From assembly GCA_963580285.1 (NCBI GenBank), contig OY757023.1, positions 88,189,108 to 88,253,107 of the forward strand: a stretch of DNA of 64,000 bases. Reading direction: 5' to 3'. The first letter of the stretch is position 1; each line of letters starts with the position of its first letter. This DNA comes from Lucinisca nassula (Eukaryota; Mollusca; Bivalvia; Lucinida; Lucinidae). Positions 53,806-63,884 of this stretch are shown piece by piece. The translations under genes were made by a program, and so were the position numbers. The notes below the pieces were generated by a model. That model saw only the letters and a program-made list of their open reading frames with translations, had not been told where the DNA came from and searched no databases.

Positions 53806-54087
53806 ACATGCATAAACTACGTATTTTACACCATCCAAAGGAGGTCGCCCTTTTGCTTTTTCTCTAGAGTTGCCTTTCTATTGTTTCGGGAGTTTGGTCT
53901 TTGCAGCTTTCAGAGGACCAACATATTTTAATATTCTGTGTATCAGTACATGTATTAAAGAAGAAACTGCACTGGTTTGAACTCTGATTATATTCTTGCA
54001 TGTGATTTTTGCCGGATAGTAAGACTGGATCAATCAAATATAACTACTTCTGTCTCTAACTGTTTGGCATATTATTGTCCAGTAAAT

Positions 54088-54384
54088 CGGCCCCCGCCCA
54101 TAGGGGATGGAAGAAATATATTGGCTGCATGATGCTTCCACGCAGAGCTGAATCCGGCCCGCGCACTAGTACCGGTAAACCGCTTAGAGGATCTAAGCCT
54201 GTCCAGGAACCGCGGTGCGAGGCGGACCGTCCATGCTAATAAACCCTATTGGTTTCATTGGGCGACAGGGCTTGAGAGGTCATTTCATCTCAATGTCGGG
54301 TAAAAGTCCCACAAAATTGGAAGCAACGTCTCCAAAATGACCTTTACAGTGTTGACGGGGACGTTAAACCTCAAATCAAACAAA
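54088..54384 (+). repeat. SINE-like family S copy with intact target duplication
   Basis: Full-length forward copy. ATTGTCCAGTAAAT stands directly before (54074-54087) and after (54385-54398) it, a perfect 14-bp duplication. This fixes the family's ends (CGGCCCCCGCCCATAGGGG to CAAATCAAACAAA) and shows retroposition. Confidence 0.92.
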
Positions 54385-54462
54385 ATTGTCCAGTAAATAT
54401 TAATGCACAGCTACATGTGCGCCAATATAAGTAAAAAGTAGGTGATTTTTAAATGTATAATA

Positions 54463-54689
54463 ATCCCATTCAGTACCAGAAACCCCTAAAGGGGTACTTT
54501 GACAAACAGAGCGGGCCTAGATCAGACGCCGCAGAACGCGGCGACTGTTCAGGACCTCCACTGTTTGCAAAAAGTTTAGCCATTTTCCAAGTAAATTTTG
54601 AAGAAAACACAACCTGACACCCCTAAATTTTGAAATGGACTCCTGCTATATATAAAGAGGAAGATTCCATTTGGTACAAAAAGGGTTAG
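54463..54689 (-). mobile_element. TTAA-target MITE (family T2), decayed
   Basis: CCCATTCAGTACCAGAAACC to TTGGTACAAAAAGGGTTAG in reverse. Central GATCAGACGCCGCAGAACG is retained. The left TTAA is mutated. Confidence 0.75.
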
Positions 54690-54962
54690 ATCTCAATCTA
54701 ACCCACAGTAACTTCAAAATAAAGAAATAATCAATAATATAATGAACCATTAACATTTATGCATAAAAACTAGCGACGAGGACTGCATTCATATCCGTAC
54801 ATTGCTGAAGCATACTATTGCAACGGAATAGTAAGACATTATCACCGTTCAATGATTATCACATACTTCCCTAAAGTTTAGATTAAATTATATGAAATAT
54901 AATAAATTGTCTTGGTTCATAGGCGGATTTTTGTTCAGTAGTCGGCAGTATTTGATTCCATA

Positions 54963-55304
54963 TGCGTGATAGCTCAGTGGTTAGTGCACTTGCCTCTGAT
55001 GCTAGAGGTCCCGGGTTCGATCCCCGGCAGCGGCGATAAAATTTCGGTGTCCGAACACGCTCCATTGGCATCATTTGCAGGGATGAATGTCATAAAGTGC
55101 ACCGTCCTTCGGATCGGGACGTTAACTGGAGGCCCCCTGTGCAGGGAGAACCATCCCCTGTGCAGGTTAAAGATCCCTACCGTAATTACATGATTACTGT
55201 GCAGGCTTTCATCCTGCAAAACCTGGAGTGTATGTAATATACACCTGCGGTAATGGTCAAATGTGACCGACGCAGTATCAGAAGATAGATAGATAGATAG
55301 ATAT
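54963..55304 (+). repeat. tRNA-derived SINE (family V4), full length
   Basis: Head GATAGCTCAGTGGTTAGTGC (A box), anticodon-arm-like CCTCTGATGCTAGAGG, and B box GGGTTCGATCCCCGG. Then comes a ~230-bp body with CGGATCGGGACGTTAACTGG and GTGCAGGTTAAAGATCCC, ending in GATA units. It is the source type for 53195 and 20760. Confidence 0.9.
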
Positions 55305-55735
55305 GCGCGCATATGATTCAGGCATATTTTGTCATATACGCAATGGATGGATTCTCGTGCATCGTTCCAGTACAATCTGTTTATATAATGTTTCATCGTA
55401 TATTTTTGTCAAAATAATTAAGTTATCTCGTAAAAATGTAGTATAGAATGCTTTGAAATAAAATGAATAATTCCATTTATCTGTCAAAATTGAAACTTAT
55501 TCTGCATGGATAAAAGGTGGCGAGAAGGACTGAATTCATGTCAGTATTTTTTGTGGGGTTAATGCTCCCAATTTACCAAAGAAAATTGGCAAAGTTTGCA
55601 TATTTTATCTTTAAAGTATCTGACATTTTGAAATCACATATTTTTTGACAGCCAATAAAAAACTAACGGGTCATATGCGGTGTTTAATGTCATATGCGCG
55701 CATATGATTCATATGCGGTATTAAAACATACGGCA
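55305..55735. other. No gene; short palindromic ATATGCGCGCATATGATTCA repeats
   Basis: ATATGCGCGCATATGATTCA occurs at 55301 and 55691, with CATATGCGG nearby. It lies in the body of the TTAA element. Confidence 0.5.
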
Positions 55736-55957
55736 TTTTTACGCTCCGGAAGTGGATAGGAATCGGCACCGGGAACATTATCGATTTTTAAAACGAATAA
55801 GAGTAGACAAGGGAAATAATTTGCAGAGGCGGATAATTAAGTTATTGAACTGGGCTATACCACATGGGGTAATAAAACAATTATGGACACACAGTGTGTC
55901 TTACTGTTACAAGAATAAATGCCTTTAAGCTAATGAGGCTTTGAACAACTGGACCCT

Positions 55958-56768
55958 AGTTTGGAAGGAAATAATCTTTATTATATATTGACTATGGCGG
56001 TTCAAACGAGTACCCACAATCTATGTTTGGGGCTAAAAGACGAACAAAAAAAATCCAAACATTTTAACATATACTCAGTACACCAAAAACAAACAAACAA
56101 ACAAAAAAAAAAAAAAAAAAACCCATGATCGACCAAAATAGTCAAAAACCTTTTTCAAAAGCTAAAGTTGTAAAACTATGCGAATCTGGGTTTACTCCCT
56201 TATCAATCACACCATGCAATATTTTGTTCAAAAACCTGTTATATTTCAGTTTATTTCGATAGGAACCCTTTTGAATTTAAGATTTTCAGTCAATTTTATT
56301 AAACTGTCAACAAATATTGAAGACCTAAGTATAACTTTGACTGTATGCATTTTAATAAATAACTCGAAAGTATATAAATTAACAACACCATGTATTTTTA
56401 AAATAGCTAAAATTACATATATTGTTAAGTTGTTCCTATAAAAGCATAAGTGAAAATAATCTTGAAGGGCTGTAGAACCTTATAGGGCCTTCGTGGTCTA
56501 GTGGTTAACTACAGTTAATATCTTTGTAGCGCCAATGGTCATTGGCACGAAAAACAAATAGCACAAAGCAACGGGACCCTCGCAACCTACATTATAAAAA
56601 TACTGTGGTAGCGAACAAAAAAGATTGCGTCTGCGCCTGTTGTTTTTTAACTTGGAAAGTTCGTCGTCGTGCCGTACTGACGGAAATTAAAAATATATTT
56701 TTTTTTATATATTCTTTAAGACTAAAGCATACTTCTAATAGTTTGGGACCGGCCGATTTCCAACCTAC
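55958..56768. other. No gene; family H arm and tRNA-like remnants
   Basis: 55995-56035 has one hairpin arm (GGCGGTTCAAACGAGTACCC). 56485-56510 has a truncated SINE head (GGCCTTCGTGGTCTAGTGG). The rest is AT-rich. Confidence 0.5.
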
Positions 56769-56769
56769 T

Positions 56770-56845
56770 TGCTTGAATAGCTAACAATTTGACCACTAAG
56801 GAGCTCGTAAGCTGGAGATGCTTTGAACAAGTGGACACAGATCTA
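56770..56845 (+). repeat. Harbinger-like MITE P1, right-end fragment
   Basis: TAACAATTTGACCACTAAGG through GATGCTTTGAACAAGTGGAC matches the right end of 26809-27042. Confidence 0.65.
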
Positions 56846-57760
56846 TAAGTGGGACCGAAATGAACACCCTCTAAACCCCACTTTATAAAGAGAAACTGGG
56901 GTTTACGGGCGTTTGCATGTTTTTTTGTTTTTTTTTTTTTCTTCTTGTTTCTGCTTCAAGTCATAGGGTAGGCCCCGCCCATCGGGGCTTGCAGAAATAG
57001 ATGGGCTGCATGATGCTTCCACGCGGAGATGAAACCGACCCGCACACGAGTACTGGTTAACTCTTTGTTTGTTTGTTTGCTTTGAGGTTTAGCGTCCCCG
57101 TCAACACTGTAAAGGTCATTTTGGAGACGCTGCTTCCAATGTTGTGGGACTTTTAAAATTACCCGACATTGAGATGAAATGACATCTCAAGCCCTGCCGC
57201 CCACTGAAACTAAAAGGGTTTATAAGCATCGACGGACCGACTCGCACCGCATTGTCTGGGCAGGATTAAATCCTCTAAGTGGTTTACCAGTATTCGTGTG
57301 CGGGTCGGTTTCAGCTCTGCGTAGAAGATGCAGCCCATCTATTTCTTCAAACTTAGAGGATCTAAGCCTGCCCAGGCAAAGCGGTGCGAGTCGGACCGTT
57401 CATGCTTAAAAACCTTATTGGTTTCATTGGGCGGCAGGGCTTGAGATGTCATTTCATCTCAATGTCGGGTTAAAGTTCCGACAAATTGGAAGCAACGTCT
57501 CCAAAATGACCTTTACAGTGTTGACGGGGACGTTAAACCTCAAAGCAAACAAACAAACAAAGAACCTCTAAGCGGTTAACCAGTACTCGAGTGCGGGTCG
57601 GTTTCAACTCCGCGTGGAAGCATCATGCAGCCCATCTATTTCTGCAACGTTTAACCTCAAATCAAACAAACAAATAAATCATAGGTTGTGGGTACTCCTT
57701 AGGAGCACCCAAATCCTATGTTTGCAGTGTAAATAAGAAAAAAATATCGTGACGTGTGTG
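56846..57760 (+). repeat. Hairpin MITE family H, split by stacked SINE-like copies
   Basis: The left part (56848-56968) has CTAAACCCCACTTTATAAAG and ends TCATAGG. The right part (57667-57760) begins TCATAGGTTGTGGGTACTC. TCATAGG at both junctions marks the insertion. Confidence 0.75.
56972..57666. repeat. Pile of four family S copies in alternating orientation
   Basis: Forward 5' part (56972-57060), reverse full copy (57063-57350), forward 3' part (57350-57562) and reverse 5' part with tail (57563-57666). The outer pieces look like one split element, and the inner ones like copies inserted into its TTTGTTTG/CAAACAAA and CGCTTAGAGG sites. Confidence 0.7.
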
Positions 57761-58404
57761 ATTGGCATGGCAGTAAATACCCTTTTTGGTCGATCATTTG
57801 TCGTTACTAAGCCTTGGCACAAAAGCTATGCAGTGCAAATCTCCATGTGACTAAATTACTGGTTTATAGGAAATTACCGGTTATTTATAGAAAATAGCCG
57901 CGCTATTCTTGTCGTTGTGACGTCAGAGTGACTTATTGTTAAACATGTATTGGGACATTGGAAAACAGTTTAGACCCAGATGAGACTCGGCGTCTGATCA
58001 GGGTCTTCACGTATACTACAGGAATTCAAGGGTTGAGCAAAACAGTCTTACTCCGCTCAGAACCATTTTATCAGCCCTACTTGTGTCAGGTCAGGTTCAT
58101 TGCTGCTACTGGTAACATACGGCCCCCTTAAATTTCAGTACAGCATTTTACGGCGTCTGATCTGGATCACAGGCGCTTGAAGTTTGGTCCATCAAACGTA
58201 CTGAAAATGTCCAAATACAAAAGCTCTGGAAGCAATTTCAAAGAAATGGCTTACTGTCAGTTTTGTTTTTGGACAATATGGATTATTTATGGACAGAACT
58301 TCAAGCTCCTGTGTCTGGATCTACACTGTTTGACAAGCCAAACCTTTGATTCCAGCCCAGATTCTATAGAAAACCATATTACGCAACACGCTCACGCCGA
58401 TAAA
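57761..58404. other. No gene; segment related to the 28.0-28.3 kb intron
   Basis: 57866-57920 is the reverse complement of 28205-28260 (GGTTATTTATAGAAAATAG). 58290-58385 matches 28130-28200 (TGTTTGACAAGCC, GATTCCAGNCCAGATTC). This is probably an unnamed repeat or duplicated intronic DNA. Confidence 0.5.
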
Positions 58405-58695
58405 TTGCCCCCGCCCATTGGGGCTCGAAGAAATAGATGGGCCGCATGATGCTTCCATGCAGAGCTGAAACCGACCGCACACGAATACTCGGGTAAACCG
58501 CTTATAGGATCTAAGCCTGCCCAGGCAAAGCGGTGCGAGCCCATGCTTACGAATCCTATTGGTTTCGATTGGTGACAGGGTTTGAGGTGTCATTTCATCT
58601 TAATGCCGGGTAAAAGTCCCACAAAATTGGAAGCAGCGTGACCAAAATGACCTATACAGTGTTGACGGGGACGTTAAACTACAAATCAAACAAAC
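58405..58695 (+). repeat. SINE-like family S copy
   Basis: Forward, near full length, GCCCATTGGGGCTCGAAG to CAAATCAAACAAAC, with a small loss near GGTGCGAGCCCATGC. Confidence 0.85.
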
Positions 58696-58708
58696 ACTGC
58701 GAAAAAAA

Positions 58709-58918
58709 TTAACCCTGTTGCTGAATATTCAGTTTAGCCACACATATTTCTGACTTTGGACCAATCAGATTACTTGCTGTAATTTATTCCTACAAATTCA
58801 TAAATTGAATGTCAAACAGTGTAGATCCTGATCAGATGGCTTCTTCAGAAGCCATTTGATCTGGACCTACACTGTTTGCAAAGATAGAGGTTGTCGTGAA
58901 CAGCATGATAAGAGTTAA
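58709..58918 (-). mobile_element. TTAA-target MITE (family T1)
   Basis: TTAA at both edges; reverse of 25893-26117. Central palindrome GATCAGATGGCTTCTTCAGA. Confidence 0.85.
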
Positions 58919-59070
58919 GTTACCTCTATTTCCTACAAAGTTACCTCGATTTCCAGTGTTAGTCACGTGAAATTTTGTACTGAAGAGTTTCTATTTTTTA
59001 ATAACTTTGGGTCGATTGATAAACAATCGACATAACAATCGACTCAAAGATGTGATTTCTATCTTTGCAG

Positions 59071-59149
59071 GCGTATATCAGAATCAACGTTCCTTAGATA
59101 TGTACGGACGAATGCAGGAAGACCAGTCGCACCGTGAAACAGTCGACAG
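59071..59149 (+). CDS. Candidate downstream exon of the STAND gene
   Basis: TGATTTCTATCTTTGCAG/G precedes and GTCGACAG/GTAAAT follows. Of three frames only the one entered in phase 1 is open (VYQNQRSLDMYGRMQEDQSH, then RETVD). The STAND exon leaves in phase 1, so the two would join without a break. The exon leaves in phase 2. No domain is recognisable in 26 residues. Upstream intron sequence (58915-59045) is related to intron sequence at 28230-28340, which fits one gene or a duplicated locus. Confidence 0.5.
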
Positions 59150-59154
59150 GTAAA

Positions 59155-59471
59155 TACAGTCGAACTTCGATGGCTCGAACACCGATGGCTGGTTTACCAT
59201 GGATGAGTCGAACACATTCTTGAGCCCCTAGCGAAATCCTCTACGTAAGAAATAGTGAGGATAATTAAGGAGATTTTAGTCTTTTATCTTGCAAATGTAT
59301 GCTGTGTGTACTCAGTACACACAGCATACATATTCGTTAAAGAACACAGAAAAGATGTCAAAATGTATCTCGTTATGCCTCCTGACAGTAACCTCAGTGG
59401 CTCGAACTACCCCTGTCTCGAACAGATTTTCAAGGTCCCAAAGATGTTCGAGCAATTGAAGTTTGACTGCA
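59155..59471 (+). mobile_element. TA-target pogo-like MITE next to a splice donor
   Basis: TACAGTCGAACTTCGATGGC to GAAGTTTGACTGCA. The internal hairpin is shortened symmetrically to GTGTGTACTCAGTACACAC. The left end starts five bases after the candidate exon. Confidence 0.8.
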
Positions 59472-60175
59472 AAAGGGGGCCAACGCAGAGACCGTGTTAG
59501 TTAAACAACCGTGTTATATCCAAACAAAAATGATTAGATTGTATAGAATAATGACCATTTATGGTCATTTGTCCGTAGAATCTATAAATTTTGGAGTTCC
59601 CCCCTTTTCACCGTGTTACATCCCTGACCGTGTTATAACGGACAGTGTTACAATGAGGCTGTGGAGTAATTATATATGAGTCATGACACGTCAGCACCTA
59701 TAAGGAGACATGCATGTTTATCTGATTTAGAGTTTCAAGGTCCTTTCAACATTTTAGGTCATATCGAGCCGGTCAATTCACCATACCACAGGCTTACACA
59801 TAAGCGGCTTACCAGTACAGTGCACATTCTTTCACAAGAAACTGACCAACTGACTTTCTTGAATCAGCAGAGGTAGAGAATGACCGTAGAACTGATTTCA
59901 TGAAAGAATGTTGCCGACCCGCCAGGTATGGAACCCGATACCTCCTGATCTTCAGTCTGACGAGCATCTACCCGGCAACAGCTCATAAGTGAAAAAGAGG
60001 ACGGGCTCAGTGAAGGCTCATCCAGTCTGTGTACAAACTTCGTTTGAATACAATCCCCGATGACAATCTATGGAATATACATTCAACCCTCTTTATACCG
60101 ACATTCGATATAACGACAAAACTTGTTATAACGACAATTTCAATGCAACAAATCCTTATCCTTAAGATGAGACAA
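59472..60175. other. No gene; CCGTGTTATA repeats
   Basis: ACCGTGTTA occurs at 59490, 59507 and ~59627, and TATAACGACA at 60111 and 60128. These resemble degenerate pogo/Tigger-type ends. No supported exon. Confidence 0.4.
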
Positions 60176-60404
60176 TTAACCCTTTCTGTTCCAAATGGAA
60201 TCTTCCTCCTCATATATAGCCGGAGTCCATTTCAAAATTTAGGGGTGTCAGGTTGTATTTTCATCAAAATTCATTTGGAAAATGGCTGTACTTTTAGCAA
60301 ACAGTGGAGGCCCTGATCAGACGCCGCGTTCTGCGGCGTCTGATCTGGGCCTGAACTGTTTGCCAGGGTACCAGTTTGGGGGTTTCTGGTACTAAATGGG
60401 TTAA
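60176..60404 (+). mobile_element. TTAA-target MITE (family T2), best copy
   Basis: TTAA at both edges. TTAACCCTTTCTGTTCCAAA and GGTACTAAATGGGTTAA ends. Perfect centre GATCAGACGCCGCGTTCTGC. Confidence 0.9.
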
Positions 60405-60496
60405 TGGATATACTCAAGATATTGTATTTTGGATAACAAATGTCCACAAAATCTGTGTCTCGGAATATTTAAGGCAGAAGGTCCCTTCTAGCATAC

Positions 60497-61000
60497 TACA
60501 GTAATTTCAGCTATTAAGACCACCTTAAATTTTGATTGATTGAATTATTTATTTAAGGTTTAACGTCCCAGTCAACACTGTAAAGGTCATTTTGGAGACG
60601 TTGCTTCCAATTTTGTGGGACTTTTACCTGACATTGAGATGAAGTGACAGCTCATGCCCTGTCGCCAAATGAAACCAATAGGGTTTATAAGCATGGGCGG
60701 ACCGACTCACACCGCTTTACATGGGCAGGTTTACGAGTACTCTTGTGCGGTAGATTTCAGCTCTGCGTGGAAGCATCATGCAGCCCATCTATTTCTTCAA
60801 GCCCCGATGGGCGTGGGCGAACCTAAAAGTATGACTAATTCTTCTTTACAAAGCATATTTGAAAGTTTTCTCCCTGTGTGTTTTCTGTACTCAGTCAGTG
60901 TCTTATAGAAAGAGACAACCTTTGGAACTGTTCAAAAGTGGTCTTAAAGACCACTTTTGAACAGTCCCAAAGGTGGTCTTATTATAGGAATTTTACTGTA
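60497..61000 (+). mobile_element. TA-target MITE M1, split by a SINE-like copy
   Basis: The left end TACAGTAATTTCAGCTATTA and the right part (60905-61000) with the 18-nt hairpin and GGAATTTTACTGTA belong together as in 26362-26579. A reverse family S copy occupies 60537-60835. Confidence 0.85.
60537..60835 (-). repeat. SINE-like family S copy
   Basis: Reverse, full length but with a short internal deletion near GGCAGGTTTACGAGTAC. The tail is altered to TTTATTTAAGG. Confidence 0.85.
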
Positions 61001-61254
61001 TTTTTAAAGCGGCAAATTATAAGAGAACAAATATTCTCGATATAGCAATTGTCCTCCGAAGCACGCAGTGAAGATAGTTATCAGACTGTGCGGATGCTCA
61101 GGCTGATCTGAGTCTTTGCTTGGCACGCATTCTCCAAGATCCCTTACCGTTTGGGGTGGCCCAAATTAAATTATTTCAACAAGTTAACAAGTTCAGGTAA
61201 TCCGTTCCATAGTAAACCTCACTTTATATGGGAGAAAGCGGATTTACTTAAGAG
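61001..61254. other. No gene seen
   Basis: Contains a decayed GATC palindrome remnant near 61080-61150. Confidence 0.4.
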
Positions 61255-61345
61255 AGGTCCCACAAAATTGGAAGCAATGTCTCCAAAATGACCTTTACAG
61301 TGTTGACGGGGACGTTAAACTTCAAATCAAACAAACAAACAAAAC
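61255..61345 (+). repeat. SINE-like family S, 3' fragment
   Basis: GTCCCACAAAATTGGAAGC to CAAATCAAACAAACAAAC. Confidence 0.8.
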
Positions 61346-61364
61346 TTAAGAAATGAATTTTATT

Positions 61365-61715
61365 TTTCTGCTGTTCATGAAAGTATGAGCGCAGTGGGTC
61401 GCGTGCAAAGTAAATGGCCCGGGTTCATGTAAACTTTGCTAGCGACCCGCTTTCGTTCATACTTTCATGAAAAGCAGGCAATTAAGTTTATTTTCTATAT
61501 TTACATTCTTTGCCCCTCATCACTGGACGAAAATATGCTTAAAGGGCAAACGTTTAAAGCTGAAAAGCATTTACATGTTGTTGTTTTTTTTCTACAAAGA
61601 TAGGAACAGCGTTGACGTCACCAATGTCCGTAGGGAAACATGGTTTAGACTGACGTCACTTGACGTCACTGAAAATCATGTGACTGGATGCGTTCATGGA
61701 AGTATGAAATAGATT
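61365..61715. repeat. Hairpin element with CATGAAAGTATGA ends
   Basis: 61372-61475 is a hairpin (TTCATGAAAGTATGAGCG and its complement). A third GTTCATGGAAGTATGAA at 61693 may be the far end. Several GACGTCAC sites lie near 61615-61670. Confidence 0.6.
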
Positions 61716-61750
61716 TACATTATACTGTACACTGGAAATGTAAATATATA

Positions 61751-63610
61751 GAGGATATTTACTTTTTTGAGGTTGATACCAAAAATATTTCATCGAGTGT
61801 GTTGAAAACATCATAATTTTCACGAGTGCAAAGCACGAGTGAAAATTCGGATGTTTTCAACACACGAGATGAAATATTTTTGGTATCCGTCGAAAAAAAG
61901 TTAATGTTCTTTTTATTTTATGATTTATTGGGACACTTACGGTAAATATTGATCGACCCAAAGCGGTGACGTCACGATTTTGACCCGGCTACATGACGTC
62001 ACAACTGTCACTTTCAAAGCATAAACAAATCGCCATTTTGGATTCAGCATTTCTAGTTCAAAGAATGCTTTTCAAGGTATGTTACTGGATGCGTTGTGCT
62101 TATTTGAAGTTCATTTTATTATTGACGGCTCTACGTGGCATGCACCCAGCCACTGTATAATCGATTCCATGTGTAGCAGTCGGTCGCGGGCGGTTTTTCA
62201 CGTTGGAAAAAAACACAAAACACGCTGATTTGAGTCCATATTTCCTCGCACAAACTCTTACTGAGACTTTCAGTGAACTGGTACGCCTTGTAAACCATTT
62301 GTAACAAGACAGCTAAGCCTAAATCTTAGAGAGAGCATTTAAATTGTGACCTAGATGTGTGTCGGCAAAAATCACAGCGCTGCTGTTGTCAAATATGGCG
62401 CCTGTTCATTCAGTTTTAATGTCACTCTTCTGCCTTCAAACGTCAAAATATATTCTAACGACATAAGGAATTATTATTCTTAGTAAATAAAAGGAAAATT
62501 AACCCTTTTTTCGACCATAACGTAAACAAAAAAGTAGTTCCGGCACGCTACAGTGAAATGATATAAAATAATGGTATCAGTCACATGTGAAATGATACGA
62601 TATCATTTCACTTGTGGTTGATATCAATTTTATTTGTTTCAGATATGCATTAATTTCACTGCTAAGTATAAAATAAATAGAGGATATTAACTTTTTTGAG
62701 GTGGATACCAAAAATATTTCATCGAGTGTGTTGAAAACATCATAATTTTCACGAGTGCGAAGCACGAGTGAAAATTCGGATGTTTTCAACACACGAGATG
62801 AAATACTTTTGGTATCCGCCGAAAAAAAGTTAATGTTCTTTTTATTTTATAATTTATTAGGACACTTACGGTAATTGATCGATCTGAGACGGTGACGTCA
62901 CGATTTTGATCTGGCTACATGACGTCACAACTGTCAGTTTCAAAGCATAAACAAATCGCCATTTTGGATTCTGCTTTTTAGTTCAAATAAAGCATTTCAA
63001 GGTATGTTACAGAATGCGTTGTGCTTATTTGAAGTCCATTTTATTATTGAAGGCTCTAAGAGACATGCACCCAGCCACTGTATAATCGATTCCATGTGTA
63101 GCAGTCGTCGCGACCGGGTTTTCAAAAAAAGAAAAAAAAAAAAAAAATCACGCTAATTTGAGCACAGATTTCCTCGTACAAACTCTTACTCAGCCATTCA
63201 GTGAACTGGTACGCCTTGTAGACCATTTGTAACAAAAAGAGCTAAGCCTAAATCTGTGAGGGAACATTTAAATTGTGCCCGAGATGTGTGTCGGCAAAAG
63301 GGAGATGTTCAAAATCACAGCGCTGCTGTTGTCAGGTTTTGCACCTGTTCATTCAATTTTATGCCACCCGTGAGTCGTGACCCTTTAAAATATGTTCTAA
63401 TGGCATAAGGAATTATTATTCTTAGTAAATAAAAGGAAAAATAACCTTTTTTCGACCAGCCAGAACGTAAACAAAAATAGTTCCGGCACGCTACAGTGAA
63501 ATGATATTAATGGTATCAATCACATGTGAAATGATACGATATCATTTCACTTGTGATTGATATCATTTTTATTTGTTTCAGATATGCATTGATTTCACTG
63601 CTAAGTATAA
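61751..63610 (+). repeat. Tandem duplication of a ~930-bp unit
   Basis: Unit 1 starts at 61751 and unit 2 at 62680 (GAGGATATTNACTTTTTTGA). Both contain, in order, a long hairpin (TTTTCACGAGTGC...GCACGAGTGAAAA inside CATCGAGTGTGTTGAAAACA), GGTGACGTCACGATTTTGA, ATGACGTCACAACTGTCA, AAACAAATCGCCATTTTGGA, CCAGCCACTGTATAATCGAT, and a second hairpin on AAATGATACGATATCATTTC. Units differ by scattered substitutions and small indels. No shared ORF. Confidence 0.85.
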
Positions 63611-63629
63611 AATAAAAGGGTATACACTA

Positions 63630-63824
63630 AAGTTAAATTCCTATATTAAGACCACCTTTGAGACTGTTCAAAAGTGGTCTTTAAGACCACTTTTGAAAAG
63701 TCCCAAAGGTGGTCTCTGACTAGAGGACACTATATTAAGAAAACGCAAAGAAAGAATAACTGCAACACTACTAAATAAGCGTAGTGTAATTTTTAGATGG
63801 TCTTAATAGCGGAACTTTACTGTG
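63630..63824 (-). mobile_element. TA-target MITE M1, reverse copy
   Basis: AAATTCCTATATTAAGACCA, the hairpin CAAAAGTGGTCTTTAAGACC, then AAGAATAACTGCAAC and TAATAGCGGAACTTTACTG; the reverse complement of 26362-26579. Confidence 0.85.
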
Positions 63825-63884
63825 TTTGCTTTTTACCTGTTCAGAGACAAAAGTTGTGGGTACTACTTTACAGGCGGTTACTCC

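Larger units (their letters stand above)
52865..55924. mobile_element. 3.06-kb TTAA-target element with long inverted ends
   Basis: Exact TTAA duplications at 52861-52864 and 55925-55928 flank AGGCATTTATTCTTG and CAAGAATAAATGCCT. Further matches lie inside in inverted order: AGTATAGCCCAAGTCAATAA (53109) with GTTATTGAACTGGGCTATAC (55839), and CTACTTCCGGGGCGT (53188) with ACGCTCCGGAAGTGG (55741). The inverted ends are thus up to ~200-330 bp. There is no transposase. The middle is filled with later SINEs and MITEs, so the original may have been much shorter. Kolobok and piggyBac are the obvious TTAA groups; the ends do not start CCC. Confidence 0.8.
52645..55957 (+). mobile_element. Harbinger-like MITE P1 split by a 3-kb element
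   Basis: The left part (52645-52864) matches 26809-27020. The right part (55925-55957) supplies GCTAATGAGGCTTTGAACAA and CTGGACCCT. Removing 52865-55924 and one TTAA restores CGAGCTCGTTAAGCTAA as in the intact copy. Confidence 0.85.

Noticed and set aside
54963..55040. tRNA gene
   Set aside because: A and B boxes are good, but the sequence continues into a SINE body with a GATA tail and lacks a proper acceptor 3' strand. The same applies at 42222, 42545, 31019, 33565 and 52222.
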